Assembly (NCBI GenBank): GCA_019635315.1
Contig: JAHBZT010000001.1
Location: 1,596,001 to 1,660,000, forward strand
DNA length: 64,000 nt
Direction of reading: 5' to 3'
Origin: Rubrivivax sp.
GTDB lineage: Bacteria; Pseudomonadota; Gammaproteobacteria; Burkholderiales; Burkholderiaceae_C
A program made the position numbers and the translations under genes. How positions within the stretch are numbered: the stretch's first letter is position 1; each line of letters opens with the position of its first letter. The notes under the pieces were generated by a model. That model had not been told where the DNA came from and did no database searches. It saw only the letters and a program-made list of their open reading frames with translations. Positions 46,668 to 55,810 of this stretch are shown piece by piece.

Positions 46668-47654
46668 TCAGAGCGGCGCGTCCTCGCCGCCGGGGGTGGC
46701 GGCGCGGCGCACGCGCACGGCCTTGCGCGCCGGCACCACCGGCGCGCCCGGCGCACCCTGCGCTGCCGGCGACGCGGCCGCGGCGACGAAGGCCGCCGTG
46801 GCGTCCGGCGCGGCAGCGGCCGCAGGCGCCGCGGCGGGTGCATCGTCGATGACCTTGGTGTAGGGCGCGAGGATCTGCACCAGCTGGCCGTAGACCTTGG
46901 GGTTGCCGGCGACGATCTCGCGCTGGTAGAGGAAGTCGGCCTCGCCGGTGAAGTTGCCGATCAGTCCGCCGGCCTCGGTGACGATCAGCGAGCCGGCGGC
47001 CACGTCCCAGGGGCTCAGGCCGGTCTCGAAAAAGCCGTCGTAGTAGCCGGCCGCCACGTAGCACAGGTCCAGCGCCGCGGCACCCGGGCGGCGCAGCCCG
47101 GCGCTGGCCTGCATGACCTCCTCGAACATCTTGACGTAGCGCTTGAAGTTGTCGCCGCGGCGGAACGGGAAGCCGGTGCCGATCAGCGAATCGGCGAGGC
47201 GCGTGCGCTTGCTCACGCGCAGCCGGCGGTCGTTGAGGAAGGCGCCGCGGCCCTTGCTGGCGAAGAAGAGGTCGTTGCGCGTGGGGTCGTATACGACGGC
47301 CTGCTGCACCGCGCCGCGGTGCGCGAGCGCGATCGACACCGCATAGACCGGAAAGCCGTGCAGGAAGTTGGTGGTGCCGTCCAGCGGGTCGATGATCCAG
47401 ACGAATTCGCTGTGCTTCGCGCCATGCTCGCGGCCCGATTCCTCGGCCAGGATGCCGTGGCCGGGGTAGGCGTCGAGCAGCGTCTCGATGATCACCTGCT
47501 CGGCCGCGCGGTCGACCTCGCTGACGAAGTCGTTGGGGCCCTTGGTGCCGACCTTCAGCACCTCCAGGTCCAGCGCGGCGCGGTTGATGATCGCCCCTGC
47601 CGCGCGGGCCGCCTTGACGGCGATGTTGAGCATGGGGTGCAGCGATTGCGACAT
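46668..47654 (-). CDS. suhB: inositol-1-monophosphatase family protein (SuhB)
   Basis: 328 aa. Mg2+-binding motifs [15 protein letters not shown] and [16 protein letters not shown] are intact, with Glu at LAEESG. In bacteria SuhB also joins the rRNA antitermination complex. The last 55 residues are an Ala/Pro-rich tail ending in a basic stretch (ARKAVRVRR), longer than the usual 265-270 aa protein and probably disordered. It is divergent from trmJ, a common betaproteobacterial arrangement. Confidence 0.93.
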   Translation of the reverse strand: MSQSLHPMLNIAVKAARAAGAIINRAALDLEVLKVGTKGPNDFVSEVDRAAEQVIIETLLDAYPGHGILAEESGREHGAKHSEFVWIIDPLDGTTNFLHGFPVYAVSIALAHRGAVQQAVVYDPTRNDLFFASKGRGAFLNDRRLRVSKRTRLADSLIGTGFPFRRGDNFKRYVKMFEEVMQASAGLRRPGAAALDLCYVAAGYYDGFFETGLSPWDVAAGSLIVTEAGGLIGNFTGEADFLYQREIVAGNPKVYGQLVQILAPYTKVIDDAPAAAPAAAAAPDATAAFVAAAASPAAQGAPGAPVVPARKAVRVRRAATPGGEDAPL

Positions 47655-47800
47655 GGGCAGGACAGTGCAGGTGGGCGCCGGGCGGGCCGGGCGCGCAGGA
47701 AGGACGGGCAGAGGGGAGAAAGAGCGTTCCGCGGCCTGGGCCCGGCGACGGCGCGTCGGGCGACGACAATGACCACGGGAAAGCCCTGATTCTACCGACG

Positions 47801-48715
47801 ATGACCGCCGCAGGCCCGAGCATGCCGAGCGCCGACGCGAAGGACGCCGCGCCTGCCGCGGCGGCGTCCCGTGCCCCGGACGACGCCGACGACGGCACCA
47901 CCTTCGTGCTGGTGCAGCCGAGCCATGCCGGCAACGTCGGCGCGGCGGCGCGCGCGATCAAGGTCATGGGCTTCGCGCGCCTGGTGCTGGTGCGCCCGCG
48001 CCACCCCGACGTGCTGCAGCTGGACGAGACGCTGGCGATGGCCAGCGGCGCCACCGACGTGCTGGCGGCCGCGCGCGTGGCCGATTCGCTGGCCGAGGCG
48101 CTGGCCGGCAGCACCTGGGCCTGCGCGACCGCGATGACGCCGCGCGACTTCGGCCCGCCGACGTTTGCGCCGCGCGAGCACCTGCCGGCGCTGGCCGGCG
48201 GAGGCCATCGCGTGGCCTTCGTCTTCGGCCCCGAGCGCACCGGGCTCGCCAACGAGGACGTCTGGCGCTGCCACGCGTGCCTGAGCATCCCGACGCACCC
48301 GGACTACGGCTCGCTGAACCTGGCGCAGGCGGTGCAGCTCGTCGCCTACGACTGGCGCCAGGCGCTGGGCGGCTTTCCGGTCGTGCCGCGCACCACCGAC
48401 CCCACGCTGGCCGATGCTGCCGCGGTGCAGGGCCTGCTGGACCACTGGCAGCAGGCGCTGGAGCAGATCGGCTTCCTGGACCCGGCAGCGCCGAAGAAGC
48501 TGATGCCGCGGCTGAACCAGCTGCTCGACCGCGCGCAGCTGAGTGCCGAGGAGGTGCACATCCTGCGCGGCATCGCGCGCGCGGTGCAGCGTGCGGCCGC
48601 GGTGCCGGCACCGGGCGGCGGACGCGGTGAAGGCGGTGAAGGCAGCCAGACGGGCGCCGGTGCTGGCGCCATGCCTCGCTACGTCGGGCCGCCGGGCGGC
48701 GCAGGCCCGGCGTGA
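47801..48715 (+). CDS. trmJ: tRNA (cytidine/uridine-2'-O-)-methyltransferase TrmJ
   Basis: 304 aa. A SPOUT methyltransferase that modifies ribose 32 of tRNAs. [48 protein letters not shown] and [15 protein letters not shown] form the deep trefoil knot; a helical C-terminal domain follows. The first 30 residues and last 30 residues are low-complexity extensions. ATG 47801; divergent from suhB with a 146-bp shared promoter region. Confidence 0.93.
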   Translation: MTAAGPSMPSADAKDAAPAAAASRAPDDADDGTTFVLVQPSHAGNVGAAARAIKVMGFARLVLVRPRHPDVLQLDETLAMASGATDVLAAARVADSLAEALAGSTWACATAMTPRDFGPPTFAPREHLPALAGGGHRVAFVFGPERTGLANEDVWRCHACLSIPTHPDYGSLNLAQAVQLVAYDWRQALGGFPVVPRTTDPTLADAAAVQGLLDHWQQALEQIGFLDPAAPKKLMPRLNQLLDRAQLSAEEVHILRGIARAVQRAAAVPAPGGGRGEGGEGSQTGAGAGAMPRYVGPPGGAGPA

Positions 48716-48725
48716 CGTCAGTGAG

Positions 48726-48788
48726 ATTGACGAACTTGACGAATTTGACGAAATTGACGAAATTGACGAACTGAACGAACTGGACGAA
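48726..48788. repeat. seven tandem 9-bp repeats (consensus attgacgaa)
   Basis: Perfectly phased 9-bp units (ATTGACGAA, CTTGACGAA, TTTGACGAA, ATTGACGAA twice, CTGAACGAA, CTGGACGAA). AT-rich against a very GC-rich background. It begins 11 bp after the trmJ stop and ends 74 bp before the antitoxin start. Confidence 0.95.
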
Positions 48789-48862
48789 ACTTCCCTTCAA
48801 CGGGACGCTTGCGCCACCCCGCCGCCGGCGCGGACGCGACTCCCGACCACCGAGGGACCGAC

Positions 48863-49336
48863 ATGCCCACCGCCGACCTTCCCCTGCTGCCCGGCCAGCG
48901 GTCTGCACGGGCGACCCGTGCCGCGGCATCGACGCCGCAGGCATCGCCCTATGCCAGCCGCGACGCGACGGCGGCCCTGCTGGCGGCGGGCCAGCAGGCC
49001 AGGCTGCAGCGGCTGCAGGCGCCGGACATGGTCGGCACCACGGAGGCCGCCCGCCTGGCCGGCACCACGCGCGCCAGCATCGTGGCGTGGATCGGCGCCG
49101 GGCGCTGCATCGGGCTCGCGCGCGCCCAGCGCGGCTGGCGGCTGCCGGCCTGGCAGTTCCACCCCGCCGTCTTCGAAGCCGTGGCGCCGGTGGCCCAGGC
49201 ACTGGGCACGCACGACGGCTGGGCCCTGCTGCAGTTCATGGAAACGCCGCACGGCGGCCTGGGCGGCCTGACGCCGCGCCAGGCGCTGGAGCAGGGCCGG
49301 CGCGAACGCGTGCTGGCAGTCGCCGCCTCGCACTGA
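48863..49336 (+). CDS. Xre/MbcA/ParS-type antitoxin of a RES toxin-antitoxin pair
   Basis: 157 aa from ATG 48863. A helix-turn-helix-like region lies at about 55-85 (GTTEAARLAGTTRASIVAWI), followed by a toxin-binding segment (about 105-155; LGTHDGWALLQFMETP then LTPRQALEQGRRERVLAVA), which matches the C-terminal domain shared by MbcA/ParS antitoxins. It is directly upstream of a RES-domain gene, 18 bp apart. It should neutralise the toxin and repress its own operon. The first 50 residues are low complexity. Confidence 0.8.
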   Translation: MPTADLPLLPGQRSARATRAAASTPQASPYASRDATAALLAAGQQARLQRLQAPDMVGTTEAARLAGTTRASIVAWIGAGRCIGLARAQRGWRLPAWQFHPAVFEAVAPVAQALGTHDGWALLQFMETPHGGLGGLTPRQALEQGRRERVLAVAASH

Positions 49337-49354
49337 AGCGCCGGCCGGCCCGCG

Positions 49355-49945
49355 GTGGACGTCGCGACGCTCGGCACCCGGCAGCCGCTGCGCCAGGCCG
49401 TCCTGCCCGCGGAGCTGCGCGTCTACCGGGTGCAGCTGCCGGCGCCGCGGCCGGGCAGCGTCGTCATCGGGCCACTGATCCTGCCGCCGCCGGGGCTGCT
49501 GGCCTGCCGCTTCGACCTGGCGGCGCAGCCGGTCGGCTACTTCGGGCTGCAGGACGTGACCGCGGTCTACGAGACCCTGGCCCGCCGCGACAGCGTTGCC
49601 ATCGCGCTGGCCATCGTGCAGGCCCGCGTTCTGCTGACCGCGCGGCTGGCGACGACCGGCCTGCGCATCGCCGACCTGCGCCCGCATGCCAGCCACTGGC
49701 CGGTGCTGCAGGCTGCCCGCTATGCACCGAGCCAAAGGCTGGCGGCCGACCTGCAGCGCCTGGGCTACGACGGCGCGCTGTACCTCTCCGCACAGCACCC
49801 GGTGCGTGACTGCCTGGCGCTGTTCGGCGCCGCGAATGCGGCCGTCGCCGGCGGGGCCGTGCTGCCGCTGTACGACGCCGTCACGTCGCGGCTGCACCGG
49901 GGCGTCATCGACGCCGCGGCCGGGACGCAGCTGCCCGTGGTGTGA
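49355..49945 (+). CDS. RES-domain toxin (NAD+ glycohydrolase/phosphorylase family)
   Basis: 196 aa from GTG 49355. RES core residues are visible: Arg in VYRVQLP, CRFDLAAQPVGYFG with Tyr, TAVYETLARRD with Glu, and a conserved Ser in GALYLSAQHP. The family degrades NAD+ in type II toxin-antitoxin systems. No signal peptide. Second gene of the pair; the antitoxin gene precedes it as usual. No further mobile or defence genes are adjacent. Confidence 0.82.
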   Translation: MDVATLGTRQPLRQAVLPAELRVYRVQLPAPRPGSVVIGPLILPPPGLLACRFDLAAQPVGYFGLQDVTAVYETLARRDSVAIALAIVQARVLLTARLATTGLRIADLRPHASHWPVLQAARYAPSQRLAADLQRLGYDGALYLSAQHPVRDCLALFGAANAAVAGGAVLPLYDAVTSRLHRGVIDAAAGTQLPVV

Positions 49946-49979
49946 CCGTGGCCCGCGCCGGCCCCGTGCAGTTGCGGTC

Positions 49980-50008
49980 TTGATGACGCTGCACGGGCGG
50001 GTTAGGCT
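49980..50008 (+). promoter_or_regulatory. sigma70-type promoter of the G-tract lipoprotein gene
   Basis: -35 TTGATG (49980-49985), 17-bp spacer, -10 TAGGCT (50003-50008), about 72 bp before ATG 50081. Confidence 0.65.
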
Positions 50009-50080
50009 TTGTTCGCGTGGGCGTGGTGCTTCCGTGATGCGGTGACCGCGCGCGCGACGGGCGGCACGGGGAGGTCGAAG

Positions 50081-51191
50081 ATGGAAAGAATGGATGGGGC
50101 TGCAGCGCTGCAATTCACCGTGCCGGCTCCGGCAGCGGCACGGGCGTCGGGGCGGACTCGGCGGGTGACCTTGCTGCTGGCGCTGGGCTTGCTGAGCCTG
50201 GTCGCCGGGTGCGGGGGGGGGGTCGTCGGCCGGGGCCCCGGCGCCTGACGCGCCCGTGCAGCCGCCGCCGCCACCACCTCCGCCGCCCAGCCCTTCCGGG
50301 CTGATCGAGGAAGCGGAAGGCTGCGCCGCGCCGGCGGGCAGCGCCGTCTGTGAAGGTCGCGCCCGGGTCACCGTCGCGAATGTCGCTGGCGCCGTGCTCG
50401 AAGTCGGCGACGGCGGCTCAGTGGCTTCGATCCCGGTTGCAGGGAGTGGCGAATTCCGCTTCGCCCTTCCGGGCGCGCCCAGGAAGCACCCGCTTCGCCT
50501 CCGCAGTGGTACCCAAGTGCTCGATGGAGCCGATGGCCAGAAGACGGCCGAGAAGCGCTGCGCCCCGGGCTCGCTCTGGGACTCGGGTGTCTATACCGGT
50601 CGCTCCCCAGTGCCGCCCCAGTGCCGGGAAGTCCTCGCGCACAGCGACGAGGTGGTGGCCACCTGGGACAAGAGTCGCCGCTTCTACTTCGTCGACGAGA
50701 ACACCGCGAAGCCGGAAGGCGAGCGCGGCTTCACGGCAGTCACCAACCGCACGCCCTGGAACGACTTCGAGAACCTCTACTTCTACTACTTCAGCGGCAT
50801 CGCCAAGGTGGGGACTTTCGGCCCCGGAGTAGCCGACGAGTTCTGCCGCATCCGGGTGGTGGCGGTCGATTCGGTCGAGCGGCAGTGGCGTCAGCTCTAC
50901 ATCGACCCGGTGCGCCGCGAGCTGCGGGTCTTGCCCGGGACGGAAACGGTCCGTGACTTCGATCCGCGGGATCAGTACGACTTCGCTCAGGCTGGTGGCG
51001 CAAATGCCACTGTGACGCGAGGCGAGTTCTACAGCGCCCCCTCAGACCCGCGCTTCAACCACGACCAGCTGTGGTTCAAGGCGAGTGGGGCGAGCGCGGC
51101 CACGCTGGTTCGGCAGTGGACGATCGACGAGTTCGGCAATTTGTACTTGATGCGCGCCTCCAGCTGCTCAGCCGCGAGCGCGAGCAACTGA
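50081..51191 (+). pseudogene. lipoprotein gene interrupted at a G10 tract (frameshift, possibly phase-variable)
   Basis: ATG 50081 has GGGGAGGT upstream and opens a 43-residue leader ending in lipobox VAGC. A run of ten G (50213-50222) then shifts the frame and TGA 50246-50248 ends it. With nine G the frame reads on through CGGGSSAGAPAPDAPVQ and nine Pro into a 300-residue domain ending at 51191 (about 369 aa in total). That domain contains Cys pairs and aromatic beta-strand stretches (ENLYFYYFSGIAKVG) but no recognizable family. As written the exported form cannot be made; a GTG at 50256 would give only a leaderless cytoplasmic fragment. Confidence 0.75.
50213..50222. repeat. homopolymeric G10 tract in lipoprotein signal region
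   Basis: Ten consecutive G immediately after the lipobox Cys codon of the preceding entry. Loss of one base restores the full reading frame. Confidence 0.95.
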
Positions 51192-51231
51192 CCGGCTTCT
51201 CGAGTACCGACCTGAGCCCAGGAGGATGGCT

Positions 51232-52383
51232 TCAGGTCGGGAACGTCCCCGGCAGCAGGATGCTGCGGTCCACGTCGGCCACGCGCGTGCGGCCGCAGAA
51301 GGCCATCGTCAGGTCCAGTTCCTTGTGGATGATCTGCAGCACCTTGCTGACGCCTTCCTGGCCCATCGCGCCCAGGCCGTACAGGAAGGCGCGGCCGATG
51401 TAGGTGCCCTTGGCGCCCAGCGCGACGGCCTTCAGCACGTCCTGGCCGCTGCGGATGCCGCCGTCCATGTGCACCTCGATCTTGCTGCCGACCTCGGCGA
51501 CGATGGCCGGCAGCGCCTCGATGCTGCTCTGCGCGCCGTCGAGCTGGCGGCCGCCGTGGTTGCTGACGATCAGCGCGTCGGCGCCGGAGTCCACGGCCAG
51601 GCGCGCGTCCTCCACGTCCTGGATGCCCTTGAGGATCAGCTTGCCGCCCCAGCGCTGCTTGATCCACTCGACGTCGCCCCAGTTGAGCCGCGGGTCGAAC
51701 TGCTTGGCCGTCCATTCCGACAGGCTGCCCATGTTCTCCACGCCCTTGACGTGGCCGACGATGTTGCCGAACTGGCGCCGGCTGGTGCCCAGCATGCCCA
51801 GGCACCAGCGCGGCTTGGTCATCATGTTGACGATGTTGGGGAGGGTCAGCTTCGGCGGCGCGCTGAGGCCGTTCTTCAGGTCCTTGTGGCGCTGGCCCAG
51901 GATCTGCAGGTCCAGCGTCAGCACCAGCGCGTCGCAGCCGGCGGCCTTGGCGCGGTCGATGAGGCGCTCGATGAAGTCGCGGTCGCGCATCACGTAGAGC
52001 TGGAACCAGAACGGCTTGGTGGTGTGCTTCGCAATGTCCTCGATCGAGCAGATGCTCATCGTGCTGAGCGTGAAGCGCACGCCGAAGGCCTCGGCCGCCT
52101 TGGCGCCCAGGATCTCGCCGTCGGCATGCTGCATGCCGGTGAGGCCGGTGGGCGCGATGGCCACCGGCATCGCGACGTCGATGCCGACCATCTTCGTCGC
52201 CGTGCTGCGGCCTTCCATGTTGACGGCCACGCGCTGGCGCAGCTTGATCTTCTGGAAGTCGCTCTCGTTGGCGCGGTAGGTGCTCTCGGTCCAGCTGCCG
52301 CTGTCGGCATAGTCGTAGAACATGCGCGGCACGCGGCGCTGGGCAAGCTGGCGCAGGTCCTCGATGGTGGTGATCACGGTCAT
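51232..52383 (-). CDS. lldD: L-lactate dehydrogenase / FMN alpha-hydroxy-acid oxidase
   Basis: 383 aa. N-terminal RVPRMFYDYADSGSWTESTY, MPVAIAPTGLTGM, catalytic His/Arg block SNHGGRQLDG and phosphate-binding MDGGIRSGQDV define the FMN-dependent family. Length and motifs fit LldD, the membrane-associated respiratory L-lactate dehydrogenase, better than glycolate oxidase. It lies downstream of a LysR regulator gene on the same strand (66 bp), which may control it. Related 2-hydroxyacid oxidases cannot be excluded. Confidence 0.9.
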   Translation of the reverse strand: MTVITTIEDLRQLAQRRVPRMFYDYADSGSWTESTYRANESDFQKIKLRQRVAVNMEGRSTATKMVGIDVAMPVAIAPTGLTGMQHADGEILGAKAAEAFGVRFTLSTMSICSIEDIAKHTTKPFWFQLYVMRDRDFIERLIDRAKAAGCDALVLTLDLQILGQRHKDLKNGLSAPPKLTLPNIVNMMTKPRWCLGMLGTSRRQFGNIVGHVKGVENMGSLSEWTAKQFDPRLNWGDVEWIKQRWGGKLILKGIQDVEDARLAVDSGADALIVSNHGGRQLDGAQSSIEALPAIVAEVGSKIEVHMDGGIRSGQDVLKAVALGAKGTYIGRAFLYGLGAMGQEGVSKVLQIIHKELDLTMAFCGRTRVADVDRSILLPGTFPT

Positions 52384-52449
52384 GGTCGTCGGGTCTCCTC
52401 AGGCGGGCCGATGCTACCGAGGCCGCTGCGCCGCCGCCCGGAGGATTTT

Positions 52450-53382
52450 TCAGGTGCCGCCGGAAGGCGGGGCAAGCAGCGCCCGCGCCGCGCGCTCCAG
52501 GTCGGCGCAGGCGGCGGCCAGCCAGTCGGCGAACAGGGCCGCATCGCCGCCGGCGGCCTGCGGCGCCAGGTGGTAGCGCCGGGCCGGCGCGGCCTGCACG
52601 CCGAACAGCGGCTGCAGGCTGCCGGCGGCCAGCCAGCGGTGTGCCAGCGTCGGCCGGCCGAGCGCCACGCCCTGGCCGGCGACCGCGGCCTCCAGCGTCA
52701 GCCCCAGGTCGACCAGCTTGGGGCCGTCGGCCGGCTCGGGCCAGTCGAGCCCGGCGGCGCGGAACCACGGCGTCCACGGCTCCAGCGGCGTGCGCAGCAG
52801 CGGCGCATGCCGCAGGTCGGCGGGTGCGCGCAGTGGCGGCAGGCGCGCCAGCAGCGCCGGCGCGGCCATCGGCAGCACCTGGTCGTGCAGCAGCACGCGC
52901 TCGCCGCTGGTCTCGCCGTGGCGCACCTCGACATCCGCGTCTGCCGGCGCCGCCTGCAGGAAGGGGATCGACAGCACGAGCTCGAGCTCGATGTCCGGGT
53001 GCGCCGCGGTGAACCCGGCCAGCCGCGGCACCAGCACCTCGCGCGCGAAGGTCGGCGGCGCCACGATGCGCAACCGGCGCAGCCGCTGCTGCGCACGCCG
53101 GTGCTGTGGCATCGCGGCCAGCAGCGCCAGCGCCTGGCCGGCGCTCTGCAGGTATTCGCGGCCGGCGGCGGTCAATGCCAGCGCCTTGGCCGCGCCGGCG
53201 CCACGCACGAACAGCGGCGAACCGAGCAGATCCTCCAGCGCCGCGATGCGCTTGCTCACCGCGCTGGCGGTGACGGCCAGTTCGTCGGCCGCGCGCTCGA
53301 AGCTGCCCAGCCGCGCCGCGGCCTCGAAGGCGCGCAGCGCGTCGATCGACGGCAGGCGCAGGTCGCCGGCGCCGGTGCTCAC
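52450..53382 (-). CDS. LysR-family transcriptional regulator
   Basis: 310 aa from GTG 53382. N-terminal winged HTH (LPSIDALRAFEAAARLGSFE, TASAVSKRIAALEDLLG) then a substrate-binding domain. The opening resembles the GcvA/AmpR subgroup. It is on the same strand as lldD rather than divergent, which is less usual for LysR/target pairs. The target is unproven. Confidence 0.9.
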   Translation of the reverse strand: MSTGAGDLRLPSIDALRAFEAAARLGSFERAADELAVTASAVSKRIAALEDLLGSPLFVRGAGAAKALALTAAGREYLQSAGQALALLAAMPQHRRAQQRLRRLRIVAPPTFAREVLVPRLAGFTAAHPDIELELVLSIPFLQAAPADADVEVRHGETSGERVLLHDQVLPMAAPALLARLPPLRAPADLRHAPLLRTPLEPWTPWFRAAGLDWPEPADGPKLVDLGLTLEAAVAGQGVALGRPTLAHRWLAAGSLQPLFGVQAAPARRYHLAPQAAGGDAALFADWLAAACADLERAARALLAPPSGGT

Positions 53383-53440
53383 GGTGTTGCCTCGCGGCTC
53401 GCGGGCGGCACCGGCGCGGCGCGGGCGCACGCCGGAGCGT

Positions 53441-54133
53441 TCACTGCGTCGGGTAGTCGCCGTGCACGTTGGCCGGCGGCGGCGGTGGCGCGCGCCGCCG
53501 CGGCGTGAACGGAAGCCGCGTGCTGGCGGCCAGCGCGCCGGTGACCTGTGCGCTGATCGCCGGTGCATCGACGAGCTGGTCCGGGTGCCAGACGCGGATC
53601 TGCGCCGGCCCCTCGGGCACGCCCTGGATCTGCGCGCGGCCGTTGGCGTCGGTGACCGCGAAGTGCGGCGTCGGGCTGACGTAGAGATGCGCGCGCATCG
53701 AGCCGTGCAGGTGGCAGCCGACGACGATGGCGCCCGGCTTGTCCAGCAGCAGGTCGGGGCTGGTGTGCGTGCCGCGGCGCTGCGGGCCGAGGCGGTATTC
53801 GAACTCGGTGACCGGCGCGACCGAGCCCAGCGGGCCGCCGGGCATCGAGCGCACATGGTGGTCGAAGCGGTCCTGGTTGACGAAGCGCACGCTGGCCCCC
53901 ACCGGCACCACGGTCAGCAGCGGCTCGAAGCGGATGTTCTTCTGGCCGATCACAGCCACCGGCGGCAGCGGCGGCGCGGTCGCCGGCGCCGGGCCCTGCG
54001 GCAGCACGACGACGACTGCATCGGCCACCGGCGAGCCGTCGGCGGCAGTGACCAGCATCTGCACGCTGCCGGCATGGGCCGCGGCCGCGGCCAGCAGCAG
54101 GGCGTACAGGGCAGGGCGCAGCAGCGTCGTCAT
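53441..54133 (-). CDS. exported cupredoxin-like protein with copper-type ligands
   Basis: 230 aa. Signal peptide 1-21 (AAAHA). A carboxypeptidase-regulatory/plastocyanin-like fold with His in QDRFDHHVRS and the ligand set VGCHLHGSMRAHLYV (Cys, His, Met), followed by an Ig-like transthyretin segment (AVTDANGRAQIQGVPEG). Similar periplasmic proteins are often annotated as methylamine-utilization-like, though no mau genes are here. Probable electron-transfer or copper-binding protein in the periplasm. It ends in a Pro-rich tail. Confidence 0.82.
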   Translation of the reverse strand: MTTLLRPALYALLLAAAAAHAGSVQMLVTAADGSPVADAVVVVLPQGPAPATAPPLPPVAVIGQKNIRFEPLLTVVPVGASVRFVNQDRFDHHVRSMPGGPLGSVAPVTEFEYRLGPQRRGTHTSPDLLLDKPGAIVVGCHLHGSMRAHLYVSPTPHFAVTDANGRAQIQGVPEGPAQIRVWHPDQLVDAPAISAQVTGALAASTRLPFTPRRRAPPPPPANVHGDYPTQ

Positions 54134-54171
54134 CGCATCCCCAGCGCAATTCGGGCGGCCATCATAGGCCT

Positions 54172-55305
54172 TCAGGTGCGCGACAGCGCCGCCGCGCGCA
54201 CACCCAGCAGGCGCAGCCGCCGCGTCAGGTCCACGCGCTTCAGGCACTGTCCGGCGGCGTGGCGGATCGCCGCCGCATCGGCCACCGGCTGCGGCAGGGT
54301 CTGGTCGCGCGTGACGGTGCGGAAGTCCTCGAAGCGCAGCTTGATGCCGATGGTGCGCCCGGCGTAACCCTTTCGCTGCAGGTCGGTCGCGAGCTGGCGC
54401 ACCAGCGTGTCCAGGATGCCCGTGAGCTCGGCGCGGTCGCGCACCGCGTGCAGGTCGCGGTCGAAGGTGGTCTCGCGGCTCATCGACACCGGCTCGCCGC
54501 GCGTGACCAGCGGCCGGTCGTCGACGCCCTGCGCGGCGTCGTGCAGCCAGCGCCCGTAGGCGCGGCCGAAGTGCTGCTGCAGCAGCGTGCGGTCCTGCGC
54601 CGCCAGCTCGCCCACCGTGCGGATGCCCAGCGCCGCCAGCTTGTCCGCCGCCTTGGGGCCGATGCCGTTGATGCGGCGCACCGGCAGCGGCCACACTCTC
54701 GCGGGCAGGTCGGCGTGCGTCAGCACGGTCAGGCCGTCGGGCTTGTCGAGTTCGCTCGCGATCTTGGCCAGCAGCTTGTTCGGCGTCACGCCGATCGAGC
54801 AGGTCAGCCCCGTGGCGCGGCGCACGTTGTTGCGGATCTCCTGCGCCACCGCGCGCACGCCGCCGAAGGGGTCGTGGCCGACCGCCTCCTGCGCCCCGGG
54901 CACCTCGCTGAGGTCGATGTAGATCTCGTCGATGCCGCGGTCCTCGATGACCGGCGCGACCTCGGCGACCGCGGCCTTGAAGCGGCGCGAATACTCGCGG
55001 TAGCGCTCGAAGTCGGTCGGCAGCAGGATGGCCTGCGGCGCGCGCTGCGCCGCCTTCATCAGCCCCATGCCGGAATGCACGCCATGGTCGCGCGCCGGGT
55101 AGGTGGCGGTGGTGACGACGCCGCGCCCGGCATAACCGGCCAGCGTGGCGAATCGGCGCGTGCCGTCGGGCAGCAGCACCGGCTGGTGGCGGCGGCCACC
55201 GCCGATGACGACCGCGCGCCCGGCCAGTTCCGGGTAGCGCAGCAGTTCGACCGACGCGTAGAACGCGTCCATGTCCAGGTGGGCGATCCAGCGGCGGGGC
55301 GGCAT
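54172..55305 (-). CDS. dinB: DNA polymerase IV (Y family)
   Basis: 377 aa. Catalytic carboxylates in HLDMDAFYASVE and RGIDEIYIDLSEV (the usual SIDEAYLD is altered by Gly and Ile but keeps Asp-Glu), thumb helix-hairpin-helix RINGIGPKAADKLAALGI, and little-finger domain to the end. It performs translesion synthesis. No LexA box was recognised upstream by eye. It lies downstream of nothing on the same strand within 130 bp. Confidence 0.94.
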   Translation of the reverse strand: MPPRRWIAHLDMDAFYASVELLRYPELAGRAVVIGGGRRHQPVLLPDGTRRFATLAGYAGRGVVTTATYPARDHGVHSGMGLMKAAQRAPQAILLPTDFERYREYSRRFKAAVAEVAPVIEDRGIDEIYIDLSEVPGAQEAVGHDPFGGVRAVAQEIRNNVRRATGLTCSIGVTPNKLLAKIASELDKPDGLTVLTHADLPARVWPLPVRRINGIGPKAADKLAALGIRTVGELAAQDRTLLQQHFGRAYGRWLHDAAQGVDDRPLVTRGEPVSMSRETTFDRDLHAVRDRAELTGILDTLVRQLATDLQRKGYAGRTIGIKLRFEDFRTVTRDQTLPQPVADAAAIRHAAGQCLKRVDLTRRLRLLGVRAAALSRT

Positions 55306-55442
55306 GGTGGGGCAGGGCGCGGCCGCGAGTGTGGGCCATGCGCGGCGCTGACGCCGGCGGCGGCGCGGACTAGACTAGCGCTTCCGCCCCGCGCCGCGTT
55401 GCCGGCGCCGTCCCCACCCGCCGTCTCGACCCGGTTACCGAG

Positions 55443-55766
55443 ATGCCCGACAACCCCGCCCGCCAGGCCCTGGCCGCCTCCACGGTGGCGCTGATCGCCA
55501 CCGTGGCCTGCATCGCGATGTTCCTGCCGCCGCTGGTGGATCACACCACGGCGTCGGTGCTGCGCATCGTGCTGCTGGGCTTCGGCATCGTGGCCGGCCT
55601 GTTCGCGCACTGGATCTACCTCGGCCGCGCCGCCGCGCGGCTGGGCCGCTCGGTCGTCGGCTGGGTGCTGCTGGCCGTGCTGCTGTTTCCGCTGGGCGGT
55701 GCCGCGGCGCTGATGCTGCTGGGCGGCGCCGCCGAGCGCGGCGAACCCTCGCCCCACCACGGCTGA
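55443..55766 (+). CDS. small membrane protein, three predicted helices
   Basis: 107 aa from ATG 55443. Three hydrophobic segments (about 11-30, 40-58, 69-93), a short charged loop (GRAAARLGR) and a soluble tail ending PHHG. No family recognised. It converges with the serine hydrolase gene 44 bp away. A TAGACT-like element (55370-55375) may be its promoter. Confidence 0.65.
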   Translation: MPDNPARQALAASTVALIATVACIAMFLPPLVDHTTASVLRIVLLGFGIVAGLFAHWIYLGRAAARLGRSVVGWVLLAVLLFPLGGAAALMLLGGAAERGEPSPHHG

Positions 55767-55810
55767 GCAGACCCGCGGGTCTTCGGCGGCGCCGCGCCGC
55801 GGGCCGGCGC

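Noticed and set aside
48543-49271. Frame encoding an Asp/Glu-rich repeat protein across the 9-bp repeats
   Set aside because: It overlaps the end of trmJ and most of the antitoxin gene in another frame and has no ribosome site; the acidic repeat is only the reading of the DNA repeat.
50256-51191. Independent cytoplasmic protein starting at GTG 50256
   Set aside because: It would start at the last codon before a proline run with no ribosome site, while an upstream lipoprotein leader joins it perfectly if one G is removed from the G10 tract.
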